From: JALYJG01 sp033763555 | Lineage (GTDB): Bacteria; Pseudomonadota; Alphaproteobacteria; UBA9219 | Reading direction: 5' to 3' | Assembly (NCBI GenBank): GCA_033763555.1 | Contig: JANRKK010000035.1 | Location: forward strand, 1 to 63,079 | DNA: 63,079 nucleotides | Part shown: piece by piece, positions 44,322 to 52,308 of the stretch | Position numbering within the stretch: position 1 is the first letter of the stretch | How the letters are laid out: each line of letters starts with the position of its first letter | Position numbers and translations under genes: made by a program | Notes under the pieces: generated by a model | The model's input: only the letters and a program-made list of their open reading frames with translations | Told to the model about the DNA's origin: nothing | Database searches by the model: none

Positions 44322-44591
44322 AGCGTACTCCGTATAAAAACCGCGCCCTGACCTCAAAGGCCAAACGCATCATCCCGGTAACGCTTGCGCGTTTCCGAAA
44401 CCATCCAAATTGTGACGACAGGGAATTAAGCCCTTGTGATGCACCCGAAGATGCATTGGCGTGGTACGGTCTCCTCAGGCTTTTGGTTCGAGGAACCAAC
44501 CTCCCACACCTGCGTCGTGAGGCTTATGTAGTCGAGAATCTGCGATGAGTCCAGCGTTTTTTGCCGTATTTATTGGGTAATTCCTTACCTT
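44322..44591 (-). promoter_or_regulatory. rplK upstream region with hairpin
   Basis: 270 bases without a gene upstream of rplK, expected to hold its promoter and L1-regulated leader. The clearest structure is the perfect hairpin TTGGTTC-GAG-GAACCAA at 44483-44499. GATGCA-CCCGAA-TGCATTGG-type sequence at about 44440-44460 could pair as GATGCACCCGAAGATGCATT. No tRNA gene is seen, in contrast to the tRNA-Trp often found near this locus. Confidence 0.4.
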
Positions 44592-45008
44592 TTAACCCTG
44601 TTTGCGGGTGTGGCGGACGCTGCCAATCTCATCCAGCTCGATGGTTTCCCGGCGACGTTCTTCCCGCTCTTCGGCTTCGATACGGGCTTCCTCGGCAATT
44701 TCATAACGCTTCTGCTCTTCAAACAATTCGCTCAGTTTTTCCCGAGCCGCTTCGATGGCGGCTTCAGCGATCTGGCGGTGTTTTTCCAGCTCTTTTCCTT
44801 TATCAAGGGCAGCTTTTACGAAAGCCCCATAAGTGGCGCGCGCTTCTTCATTGTCACGGGCGACTTCCTGCTCACGGACTTTCTGGATTTCAAGAACAGC
44901 AATGGCTTGTTCAATTGCATCCAACTGCTCTTGCAGACGGGCCAACAGCAACCTTTGCTCATCGACATAGGTTTTTTGTAGCTTGATGAGAGTGGCAAGG
45001 GATTTCAT
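44592..45008 (-). CDS. FliJ-like coiled-coil protein
   Basis: 138 residues, almost entirely an antiparallel coiled coil: LIKLQKTYVDEQRLLLARLQEQLDAIEQ, EIQKVREQEVARDN, ALDKGKELEKHRQIAEAAIE and EEARIEAEEREERRRETIE. The arrangement and size resemble FliJ-type export chaperones/V-ATPase stalk-like proteins, but the homology is only at the level of heptads. No flagellar or secretion gene is adjacent. Its stop lies 270 bases upstream of rplK. It may share a transcript with the J-domain gene upstream, 10 bases away. Confidence 0.6.
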   Translation of the reverse strand: MKSLATLIKLQKTYVDEQRLLLARLQEQLDAIEQAIAVLEIQKVREQEVARDNEEARATYGAFVKAALDKGKELEKHRQIAEAAIEAAREKLSELFEEQKRYEIAEEARIEAEEREERRRETIELDEIGSVRHTRKQG

Positions 45009-45018
45009 CGGGAATCCG

Positions 45019-45576
45019 TCAGGCTGCCGTTTCTTCCTCGTACAAGGATTTCAGCACGGCAAAAGCCTGGTTAATATTTTTGAATTTTTCTTCAGCCTCA
45101 CGGCTGCCGCCATTGGCATCCGGATGGTGGCGTTTTACCAAGGCACGGTACTGTGTTTTGACCATGGCAAAATTGACGGGCGGTTTAAGCTCCAACGCAT
45201 CCAGCGCATCGCGTTCAACTTTGGACATGGGCGGCGCAGCCGCTTGCGAAGGGCCATCTTCGCCAAAAAATTCACGCATGACATGGTCACGCAGGTTCTG
45301 CTCCTGAACCTTGGCAGCACCCAAAGGCCATGAAGGACGATCCCAGACGGCGGCCTTGCGGATATGCGACTCGATCTCCGCCGATGACATACCCGCAAAA
45401 TAATCCCACTGGCTGTTATATTCGCGCACATGTTCCAGGCAGAACCAGTAATATTCCGTCAGATCGCGGTTCTTCGGCGCACGGTAATCCCCTACCCCTG
45501 CACAGCCGGGGCTGTTGCAGCCGCGCAGCTTGACCGGGCGGTCATCATAATCGGCATAAGGATCAAAAGGCGGCAT
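45019..45576 (-). CDS. J-domain protein (DnaJ-like, C-terminal J domain)
   Basis: 185 residues from ATG 45576. The J domain is at the C-terminus: VNFAMVKTQYRALVKRHHPDANGG, with the HPD triad, then KFKNINQAFAVLKSLYEEE. The N-terminal part (LRGCNSPGCAGVGDYRAPK, then YYWFCLEHVREYNSQWDYF) has Cys residues and aromatic motifs and is conserved in alphaproteobacterial J-proteins of this layout. Cochaperone that stimulates DnaK ATPase; client unknown. Divergent from bolA, 58 bases between starts. Confidence 0.88.
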   Translation of the reverse strand: MPPFDPYADYDDRPVKLRGCNSPGCAGVGDYRAPKNRDLTEYYWFCLEHVREYNSQWDYFAGMSSAEIESHIRKAAVWDRPSWPLGAAKVQEQNLRDHVMREFFGEDGPSQAAAPPMSKVERDALDALELKPPVNFAMVKTQYRALVKRHHPDANGGSREAEEKFKNINQAFAVLKSLYEEETAA

Positions 45577-45634
45577 GATCGTTACATCCCAGGCGAAAAC
45601 GCTTATTATACCATAATTATTCCAGGGTGAGCCT

Positions 45635-45928
45635 ATGACATCCACGACTTATCACGACCGCATGCAAAAAAAGCTGACCGAAGCGTTTCAACCTATCCAT
45701 ATGGAAATCAAGGATGATTCCGCTAGCCATGCAGGCCATGCCGGGCACGACCCACGCGGCGAAACCCATTTTAAAATTACCCTTGTGAGCAAGGCTTTTA
45801 TCGGCCTTGCTTCCGTTGCGCGACACAGGCTTGTGTATGCAGTTCTGACCGACGAAATGCAGGAGCGCGTGCATGCCATGAGTCTCATTTTGAGGACTCC
45901 GGATGAATACGCAAATGACCATTTTTGA
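45635..45928 (+). CDS. BolA family protein
   Basis: 97 residues. BolA fold with the central motif ETHFKITLVSKAFIGLASVARHRLVYAVLTDEM, where the conserved His of HFKI and of ARHRLV contribute to [2Fe-2S] binding with a monothiol glutaredoxin. The ends match family: MTSTTYHDRMQKKLTEAFQP and RVHAMSLILRTPDEY. Role in iron-sulfur handling or stress morphology. The stop codon lies at the edge of the inverted repeat at 45929. Confidence 0.93.
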   Translation: MTSTTYHDRMQKKLTEAFQPIHMEIKDDSASHAGHAGHDPRGETHFKITLVSKAFIGLASVARHRLVYAVLTDEMQERVHAMSLILRTPDEYANDHF

Positions 45929-46084
45929 ATACACCAATAGGTAGCAATATAATTACATATTAATCATTAATCGTTCAAAAACATAGAGTTAACCATAATT
46001 TTCAACAACCTTGAGTTGATGAAACAAAAAAATATCTTGCTATATGGGTAGACGTACATCAATATGTGCAACCTATTGGTGTAT
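45929..46084. repeat. Paired inverted repeat flanking an AT-rich segment
   Basis: ATACACCAATAGGTAGC (45929-45945) and GCAACCTATTGGTGTAT (46068-46084) are inverted copies, 16 of 17 bases matching, enclosing 122 AT-rich bases. They lie between bolA and the RHH gene, with the right arm 34 bases before the RHH start. No direct target duplication is visible beside the arms, so a MITE is not proven; two operator sites or a large mRNA hairpin are alternatives. Confidence 0.55.
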
Positions 46085-46118
46085 ATCTTCACAACATACG
46101 CGTGCACGGAGAACAGCC

Positions 46119-46562
46119 ATGGCAGCCCAGACTTTGTCGACGCCTCTCGAAACTCCTGTTTCTCAGCCGAAGAACCAGCCGCGAAGCACGCTGGTCAGCC
46201 GCAATGTCACCATCTCGGGCCACCGGACAAGCATACGGCTCGAACCGGATATGTGGAGCGGCCTGAAAGAAATTTGCCGCCGCGAACGCGCCACGCTGCA
46301 CGAAATCTGCACGCTGGTTGCCGGACGCAAAGAAGATAAAACGTCCCTCACCGCTGCCATACGCGTTTTTGTTATGTCTTATTATCGCGCAGCCGCAACC
46401 GAAGAAGGCCATATCAAGGCCGGGCACGGCTATGGCGTAGGCGTCACAGGAACCGCATTGGTGCATGCATTGCCGAACGGCGGATCTGTGACGGCACCAA
46501 CTGCCACACCGCGTTTTTCTGGCGGTTATATGGGTAATGGCAGCCGGGGCGATATACGCTAA
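46119..46562 (+). CDS. Ribbon-helix-helix domain protein
   Basis: 147 residues from ATG 46119 (GGAG nine bases before). RHH domain in residues ~25-95: RNVTISGHRTSIRLEPDMWSGL, LKEICRRERATLHEICTLVAG and TSLTAAIRVFVMSYY. This is the alphaproteobacterial aryl-sulfate/RHH_4 style. The C-terminal ~50 residues are Gly/Thr-rich and probably disordered (HGYGVGVTGTALVH, GGYMGNGSRGDIR). Likely a DNA-binding regulator; target unknown. It may act at the flanking inverted repeat. Convergent with the GT2 gene, 1 base apart. Confidence 0.85.
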   Translation: MAAQTLSTPLETPVSQPKNQPRSTLVSRNVTISGHRTSIRLEPDMWSGLKEICRRERATLHEICTLVAGRKEDKTSLTAAIRVFVMSYYRAAATEEGHIKAGHGYGVGVTGTALVHALPNGGSVTAPTATPRFSGGYMGNGSRGDIR

Positions 46563-46563
46563 A

Positions 46564-47322
46564 TCAGGTGCGGGGAATTTCCCGGCCCCGTTCCGGCAAA
46601 GGCGTGCGGTAAATAATCCAGAGCACGCCCATCAGATCAAGCAGTCCCTTCAAAGCACGTCCCAGAAAATCCGACTTGGAAACGCCATGCTGACGCTGCC
46701 TGTCATTGACGGGCGTGAACAGGGTTTCATGGCCATACAACTTGAACAGCGCAGGCATAAAACGGTGCAACCCGTTGAAGAACGGCAATTCCAGATAGGT
46801 ATCGCGCTGAAAAACTTTCAGGCTACAACCCGTATCGGGGCAATCATCCCGCAGCAGCGTTTTACGGATGGCATTGGCAAAACGGCTCGCCAGCCTTTTG
46901 CCTGTCGTGTCCTGCCGATTGGCGCGAATACCGCCAACCAGAATTTTGCGGTCGCGCCCTTTGGCCCAGGCCAAATCAAGCAGACGCGGCGCATCAGCCG
47001 GGTCATTCTGACGGTCGCCGTCAATCGTCATAATCCAGGGCGCGCGGGCACGGCGGATGCCATTGCGCAACGCCGCACTCATCCCCATGCATACAGGATG
47101 GCGCACCAACCGCACATGCAGATGGGTTTTTTGTATATCCTGGATTTCGGCGACGGTTGCATCATGACTGGCATCATCGACACAGATAATTTCAAAATGA
47201 TCACCAACCGGGGCATAGGCTTTCAGTGCGGCCGTGATTTCCTCAATCAACGGCGCGACATTTCCTGCTTCATCCAGCATGGGAATAACGACCGAAAGAA
47301 CGGGCGAGGCAGTATCAGACAC
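46564..47322 (-). CDS. Glycosyltransferase family 2 (dolichyl-phosphate mannosyltransferase-like)
   Basis: 252 residues from a GTG start at 47322. GT-A fold: VLSVVIPMLDEAGNVAPLIEEI, VDDASHDATVAEIQDI and TIDGDRQNDPADAPRL (DxD-like). HFL-like tail features follow (RKTLLRDDCPDTGCSLKVFQRD, ELPFFNGLHRFMPALFKLYG). Uses a nucleotide sugar to glycosylate a lipid carrier; no membrane helices visible, so it lacks the C-terminal TM pair of some members. Twelve bases downstream of tkt, probably co-transcribed. Confidence 0.9.
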   Translation of the reverse strand: MSDTASPVLSVVIPMLDEAGNVAPLIEEITAALKAYAPVGDHFEIICVDDASHDATVAEIQDIQKTHLHVRLVRHPVCMGMSAALRNGIRRARAPWIMTIDGDRQNDPADAPRLLDLAWAKGRDRKILVGGIRANRQDTTGKRLASRFANAIRKTLLRDDCPDTGCSLKVFQRDTYLELPFFNGLHRFMPALFKLYGHETLFTPVNDRQRQHGVSKSDFLGRALKGLLDLMGVLWIIYRTPLPERGREIPRT

Positions 47323-47336
47323 AGGAAGACAGAACT

Positions 47337-49352
47337 CTAGGAGGAACGGATCTTTTTGGCAGCGGCGACGATAGCATCAACCGTAATGCCGAAATGCTTA
47401 TACAACTGTTCCGCCGGGGCCGAAGCGCCAAAGCCGGACATGCCGATAAAGACGCCGTTATCGCCGATATAGCGTTCCCAGCCCTGCTTGATGCCCGTCT
47501 CAACCGCAATGCGCGGCGCCGTGCCGAGAACCGAAGCGCGATAGGCTGAGTCCTGCCCCTCGAACAATGTCCAGCAGGGCATGGAAACAACCGCGGCGGC
47601 GATATTGTCTTTCTGCAATTGCGCCTGCGCTTCCAGCGCCAGCGAGATTTCCGAACCTGTCGCAAGAATTGTCACCTGCCGCGCGCCCGAAGCTTCGGCA
47701 AGGATATAGCCGCCACGCGCCGAGCGGTTATTCTGCCCGGCATCGCGCACTGTCGGCACAGCCTGGCGGGTGAGTGACAAAAGGCTCGGGCGGTTTTTGT
47801 TTTGTAGGGCAAGTTCCCAGCATTCCGCTGTTTCAATGCCATCGCAGGGACGGAAGACCAGCAAATTCGGAATGGCGCGCAAAGCCGCCAGATGTTCGAC
47901 GGGTTGATGCGTCGGGCCGTCTTCACCAAGACCAATGCTGTCATGCGTCATGACAAACACGGCACGCTGATGCATCAGCGCCGCAAGGCGGATCGACGGG
48001 CGGCAATAATCTGCGAACTGCAGGAAAGTTCCGCCGTAAGGAATAATTCCGCCATGCAGGGCCATGCCGTTCATGGCTGCCGCCATCGCATGTTCGCGCA
48101 CGCCAAAATAAATATACTGCCCGCCATAGCCAGGCGCGGCGATGGGACCAAACCCCTTCACCTGCGTGTTGTTGGAACCCGTTAAGTCGGCTGAGCCGCC
48201 AATCAGTTCCGGTGCGACGGGCAACAAGGCTTCCAGAACATTACCCGACGATTGGCGCGTGGCATGTTTGGGTTTTTCCGTTGCAACCTTCTGCTTCAAC
48301 TCTGCAATAGAAGAAGCAAGATTTTGCGGTAATTCACCGGATGTAACGCGGTCGAATTCCTGTTTCTGCCCGGCGGCATCATGGCGCTTTTGCCAGGCTT
48401 GCATTTCCGCACGGCAGCGTATTCCTGCCTTGCGCCACGCGGACAAAATATCGTCCGGCACAACGAACGGCGCGTGATCCCAGCCCAGTTGCGCGCGCGC
48501 GGCAGCGATTTCATCCGCGCCAAGCGGCGAACCGTGACAATCCTTGGTGCCCTGCTTTTTCGGCGAGCCATAGCCAATGATCGTGCGGCAGGCGATAAGT
48601 GAAGGCTTGTCGGTGGCCTTGAGCGCTTCCTGAGTTGCGGCAGCGATAGCGGCGGGATCATGCCCGTCGATGGCCAACACATGCCAGCCATAGGCGCGAA
48701 AACGTGCCTGCACATCCTCGGTGAAACTCAGCGAGGTCGGGCCATCAATGGAGATTTTGTTGTCATCGTAATAAACGATCAGACGGCCGAGCTTGAGATG
48801 TCCTGCCAGCGACGCAGCTTCATGGCTGATGCCTTCCATCAAATCGCCGTCGGACGCGATAACGAAAGTGCGGTGATCGACAAGCTCATTACCGAAACGC
48901 GCATTCAAAATCCGTTCCGCCAGCGCGAAGCCGACCGAATTGGCAAAGCCCTGTCCCAGCGGCCCGGTTGTCGTCTCGACACCAATGGAAACATCATGTT
49001 CGGGATGGCCCGCCGTCAGCGCGCCGAGCTGGCGGAAATTCTTGATCTCCTCCAGCGTCATCTTTTTATAGCCCGTCAGATAGGTGAGCGCATAAAGCAG
49101 CATCGACCCATGGCCCGCCGACAGAATGAAGCGGTCACGGTCAGGCCAGGCGGGGTTCTCGGGGTCGTAACGCAGAAATTGCGTCCATAATATGGTCGCC
49201 ACATCGGCCATGCCCATCGGCATGCCGGGATGGCCGGATTTGGCTTTTTCCACGGCATCCATCGACAGGGCACGGATGGAATTCGCCATAAGATTGTGCA
49301 GAGAATCAGCGGCTGGCATGGGCATCCTGGCGGCAACGGCGGAAGATGGCAT
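47337..49352 (-). CDS. tkt: Transketolase
   Basis: 671 residues. TPP enzyme of the pentose-phosphate pathway transferring two-carbon units. N-term LMANSIRALSMDAVEKAKSGHPGMPMGMADV, RFILSAGHGSMLLYALTYLTGY, TTTGPLGQGFANSVGFAL and ASDGDLMEGISHEA (TPP-binding GDG). The pyrimidine domain follows with FGVREHAMAAAMNGMALHG and THDSIGLGEDGPTHQPVEHL. All expected His residues appear. Normal length. Followed by the GT2 gene. Confidence 0.97.
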   Translation of the reverse strand: MPSSAVAARMPMPAADSLHNLMANSIRALSMDAVEKAKSGHPGMPMGMADVATILWTQFLRYDPENPAWPDRDRFILSAGHGSMLLYALTYLTGYKKMTLEEIKNFRQLGALTAGHPEHDVSIGVETTTGPLGQGFANSVGFALAERILNARFGNELVDHRTFVIASDGDLMEGISHEAASLAGHLKLGRLIVYYDDNKISIDGPTSLSFTEDVQARFRAYGWHVLAIDGHDPAAIAAATQEALKATDKPSLIACRTIIGYGSPKKQGTKDCHGSPLGADEIAAARAQLGWDHAPFVVPDDILSAWRKAGIRCRAEMQAWQKRHDAAGQKQEFDRVTSGELPQNLASSIAELKQKVATEKPKHATRQSSGNVLEALLPVAPELIGGSADLTGSNNTQVKGFGPIAAPGYGGQYIYFGVREHAMAAAMNGMALHGGIIPYGGTFLQFADYCRPSIRLAALMHQRAVFVMTHDSIGLGEDGPTHQPVEHLAALRAIPNLLVFRPCDGIETAECWELALQNKNRPSLLSLTRQAVPTVRDAGQNNRSARGGYILAEASGARQVTILATGSEISLALEAQAQLQKDNIAAAVVSMPCWTLFEGQDSAYRASVLGTAPRIAVETGIKQGWERYIGDNGVFIGMSGFGASAPAEQLYKHFGITVDAIVAAAKKIRSS

Positions 49353-49425
49353 TATGAAATCCCGTCGGCAAAAGCTGAAAATCGAGTCGCAAAATGCCGG
49401 AACCGGGCGCGGGACGCAACTGCTT

Positions 49426-50247
49426 TTAGCCCCAGTCTTCCTTAAGCTTCAACGTCAGGCATTTGGCTGCACCGCCGGATTTCATGAATTCGGACAGGGG
49501 CGTCAGAACAGGGGTGAATCCGACCTTCCTCAGCTTGTTTTGTAGGGATTCGGACGCGTCATTGATAAAGACATGGCGGTTCACATCCACGGCATTACAG
49601 GCGAATTTCAGCGCATCCGGCTCGTCAACTATGAGTTGTTTTTCCGGTGGCACAACGGCGGCAATGGCTTTTTGCCCGGCCTCATCGAAAGCCGCCGGGA
49701 AATACATCACATAACCGCCCTCCAGCGGGCAGAGGCAGGTATCAAGGTGATAAAAGCGCGGATCGACCAGATGCAACCCAATCGTGCGGCGGCCAAAAAA
49801 CTTTTCCACCAAAGCAGGGGCAGCGGCATCGGAACGGAATCCATATCCGGCCCAGATCAGTTTTTGCCCGCGATCGAGCAAGGCATCTCCTGCCCCTTCA
49901 AAAAAGACATTTTCTGGCCAAGATAGAATGGTGAAACCACTCTGCTTGAACCAATCATGGAAAATGGGTTCCTCGCCCTGTCTTTCACGCGCGCGAAAAC
50001 GGCTGACCACCACCTGGTTGCCTATAACCATTCCGGCATTTGCGGTGAAGACCTGATCGGGAAGGCCATTTTGCGGCGCGACAAAGGCAATATCCGTATG
50101 CGCCGCCAATGCGTTTTTCAGATTGGCCCATTGCTGGATGGCAAGAATGCGATCGGAATTTCCGCGATTGCCTTCCATCCAGGGATTAATGACGTAATCG
50201 ATGCCAAAATGGTCGGGCGCGCACATAAGTATTTTCTGTTTCGACAA
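49426..50247 (-). CDS. Amidinotransferase / arginine-deiminase-family protein (DDAH-like)
   Basis: 273 residues from a TTG start at 50247 with AAGGAG seven bases upstream. Guanidino-group modifying superfamily (pentein fold): MCAPDHFGIDYVINPWM, DQVFTANAGMVIGN, FFEGAGDALLDRGQKLIWAGYGFRSD and DPRFYHLDTCLCPLEGG (catalytic His). The C-terminal nucleophile Cys sits in SGGAAKCLTLKL. Could hydrolyse dimethylarginine or arginine, or transfer amidino groups. The rest of arginine metabolism is not nearby. Confidence 0.85.
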   Translation of the reverse strand: MSKQKILMCAPDHFGIDYVINPWMEGNRGNSDRILAIQQWANLKNALAAHTDIAFVAPQNGLPDQVFTANAGMVIGNQVVVSRFRARERQGEEPIFHDWFKQSGFTILSWPENVFFEGAGDALLDRGQKLIWAGYGFRSDAAAPALVEKFFGRRTIGLHLVDPRFYHLDTCLCPLEGGYVMYFPAAFDEAGQKAIAAVVPPEKQLIVDEPDALKFACNAVDVNRHVFINDASESLQNKLRKVGFTPVLTPLSEFMKSGGAAKCLTLKLKEDWG

Positions 50248-50298
50248 AAGAGGCTCCTTAATTTGACTGGCTGATTTTTACTGTAAAAAACCCGCAGC

Positions 50299-50862
50299 CT
50301 AGACAGGATCGAGTTCCGTATCCCAGTAGAGATAGTCCCGCCAGCTTTCATGCAGGTAATTCGGCGGAAAGGCACGGCCATTTTCCTGCAACTCATAGCT
50401 CATGGGCCGCCACGGCATGCGGCGCGGATACATGCCGCAATGTTCCGGCAGACGGTTGCCTTTGTGCAAATTGCAGCCGCAACAGGCTGTCACGACATTG
50501 TCCCACACTGTCCGCCCGCCGCGCGAACGCGGAATGACATGGTCGAAGGTCAGATCCGGTGTCGGCTTGCGGTAACCGCAATATTGGCAACTGAAACTGT
50601 CGCGCAGAAAAACATTGAACCGCGTGAAAGCAGGATGGCGCGACGGCGCGATGAACTCCTTGAGCGCGATAACGCTCGGCAGTTTCATCTTGAAGCTGGG
50701 TGAATGAACCGTACGATCGTATTCCGAAAGGATGTTCACACGATCGAGAAACACCGCTTTGACGGCGTCCTGCCAGGACCAGAGCGACAGTGGAAAATAG
50801 CTCAGCGGACGGAAATCCGCATTGAGGACAAGAGCCGAACAACTCTCAAGCGACGGTGACAC
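50299..50862 (-). CDS. HNH endonuclease
   Basis: 187 residues from GTG 50862, chosen because AGGAGG lies 8 bases upstream; the longer frame to 50928 has no such site. HNH motif: CQYCGYRKPTPDLTFDHVIPRSRGG, then WDNVVTACCGCNLHKGNR with the second Cys pair. N-terminal LVLNADFRPLSYFPLSLWSWQDAVKAVF and C-terminal FPPNYLHESWRDYLYWD are features of the widespread single-gene alphaproteobacterial HNH family. The cellular role is not established; no methyltransferase or other defence partner is adjacent. Confidence 0.9.
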   Translation of the reverse strand: MSPSLESCSALVLNADFRPLSYFPLSLWSWQDAVKAVFLDRVNILSEYDRTVHSPSFKMKLPSVIALKEFIAPSRHPAFTRFNVFLRDSFSCQYCGYRKPTPDLTFDHVIPRSRGGRTVWDNVVTACCGCNLHKGNRLPEHCGMYPRRMPWRPMSYELQENGRAFPPNYLHESWRDYLYWDTELDPV

Positions 50863-51017
50863 GCCCACTTCCTCCTTCACCCTGCCACTCACTGACTGCA
50901 CAATTCCCCTGAGGGAGCGGCCATTCAATCAGTGAGCGGCAGGCCGAATCAAGATTATCTTAACCATGATCTAGTGAATTTTATGTAAAGAAGTCAATAA
51001 ACTAAAGGCTTCAATCG

Positions 51018-51032
51018 CTTGTTGACAACAAG
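51018..51032. promoter_or_regulatory. Perfect palindrome containing a TTGACA box
   Basis: CTTGTTG-A-CAACAAG, a perfect 15-base palindrome 60 bases upstream of the orphan gene at 51093. It contains TTGACA (51022-51027), a consensus -35 box. A convincing -10 box at the right distance is not seen. The 230-base gap (50863-51092) is otherwise featureless. Confidence 0.4.
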
Positions 51033-51092
51033 TAAGGGCAGTTTCAGAAATGTAGGCAGAATAAACAATCCTCAAATAAGAAAGAGACTATT

Positions 51093-51620
51093 ATGGCAAG
51101 CGCGGCGAAGGCAGAAATATCTCCCAAAATTGGTTCTCACAAATGGTTTTATGGCCTTCCCAAGGGTACGGTTCTGTGCGCCCCTGACTCATGGAGAGCG
51201 GTTGCTTCTGACACATCATACCGATTGCGCGACTTATCGACTGCTCCGGAAAGAATTTCTCAAGATACCATAAAAGACTCTCCGGATAGTCCAATGACAG
51301 AGTTTATGAAACCTGGGAAAATTGGAAGTCCAAACACTTTAGACCTAAGCGGAAAGAAGCTCGTCCTTATGGAAAAAGATGACTTGGATAACATGGACAC
51401 GTTTGCACATGAGTTCAGTGTCGGCGTCCTAAATGATGATGATACCTGGCAAGAGGGACGAGACATACAGGTGAATTTTGTTATGTCTTATGTAAGCGCT
51501 GGCAATATACCTCCTAAAGACTATGCCCATACTTTGCCAACGTTGGCGGTTGACGAAGCACAGCGACCCATACTGCCACTTCAACACGCTTATGTTCCAG
51601 CTGAAAAACTAAAACTATAA
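51093..51620 (+). CDS. Hypothetical protein
   Basis: 175 residues, not recognised. Soluble and acidic; no signal peptide, no TM segment. Sequence includes WFYGLPKGTVLCAPDSWRAV, a probable beta strand KLVLMEKDDLDNMDTFAHEF and VNFVMSYVSAGNIPPKDYA. One Cys only. AT-richer than its neighbours, like several other orphan genes in the window. AAGAGA precedes the start. Convergent with the esterase gene, 23 bases apart. Confidence 0.6.
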   Translation: MASAAKAEISPKIGSHKWFYGLPKGTVLCAPDSWRAVASDTSYRLRDLSTAPERISQDTIKDSPDSPMTEFMKPGKIGSPNTLDLSGKKLVLMEKDDLDNMDTFAHEFSVGVLNDDDTWQEGRDIQVNFVMSYVSAGNIPPKDYAHTLPTLAVDEAQRPILPLQHAYVPAEKLKL

Positions 51621-51643
51621 GAAGCCTACAAATCTGACAATTA

Positions 51644-52300
51644 TCAGCGCAGGTTTGCTTTTAAAAAAGCCAACCCTTCCACAAGCCCCCTGTCGTCAAT
51701 CGTATGGCCGATGCCGGGACAGGTGACAGCGCGCACGGGGATATCCGCCGCAGCGAGCCCTTTTTCCGCAAGCGCGAGCATGGTGTAGGGCACAACTTCG
51801 TCCTGCGTACCATGCACAAGCAATATGGACGGCGAGGATTTTTTCTCCGTTGCCAACGCGCCGTTATCGGCCAGCAATCCCGAATAGCCGATAACGCCTG
51901 CGAGGGGTTTCGCGCGGCGAGGTGCCACATGCAATGCCATCATCGTGCCCTGCGAAAATCCAACCAGGGCGAGGTGATCCGGCGTCAGCTCCCGTGTTTT
52001 CAGCACATGGTCGATATAGTCGTTAAGAAGAGGCGCGGCGGTCTGTACGCCCGTCATAACTTTTTGTGGTGAGCGGTCCTGCAGGCTGAACCATTGGCGG
52101 CCGCCGAAATCCGGCGGCGCCATATCGAACGGGAAAGGCGCATCGGGGCAGAGAAATTCGCAATCCGGCAAGGCCCGTTGCCACATCTGCCCGATGGAAA
52201 GCAGCCCGCCGCTGCCGCTGTCGCCCACGCCATGCAGAAAGATAACAACACGCCCTGGATTGCCGCCCGTCGCGGGCGGTATGCGATAGTCGGTCAGCAC
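51644..52300 (-). CDS. Carboxylesterase/phospholipase family hydrolase
   Basis: 218 residues from a GTG at 52300. Alpha/beta hydrolase of the carboxylesterase-2 / lysophospholipase type: VIFLHGVGDSGSGG (oxyanion HGxGD), LVGFSQGTMMALHVA (nucleophile in GFSQG), LLVHGTQDEVVPYTML (Asp) and TCPGIGHTIDDRGL (His). Complete triad. Eight bases downstream of the SIMPL-like gene, same strand. Confidence 0.9.
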   Translation of the reverse strand: MLTDYRIPPATGGNPGRVVIFLHGVGDSGSGGLLSIGQMWQRALPDCEFLCPDAPFPFDMAPPDFGGRQWFSLQDRSPQKVMTGVQTAAPLLNDYIDHVLKTRELTPDHLALVGFSQGTMMALHVAPRRAKPLAGVIGYSGLLADNGALATEKKSSPSILLVHGTQDEVVPYTMLALAEKGLAAADIPVRAVTCPGIGHTIDDRGLVEGLAFLKANLR

Positions 52301-52308
52301 CCGGAAGC

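Noticed and set aside
43335..44351. Open frame of 338 residues on the plus strand
   Set aside because: Antisense to rplA and rplK; the His/Asp/Leu-rich composition is that of a shadow and no motif is recognisable.
44322..44591. tRNA gene upstream of rplK
   Set aside because: The hairpin at 44483-44499 resembles a T-arm, but no acceptor stem or anticodon arm is found.
50299..50862. HNH nuclease as part of a restriction system
   Set aside because: No methyltransferase or specificity gene is adjacent; the stand-alone family is widespread in core genomes.
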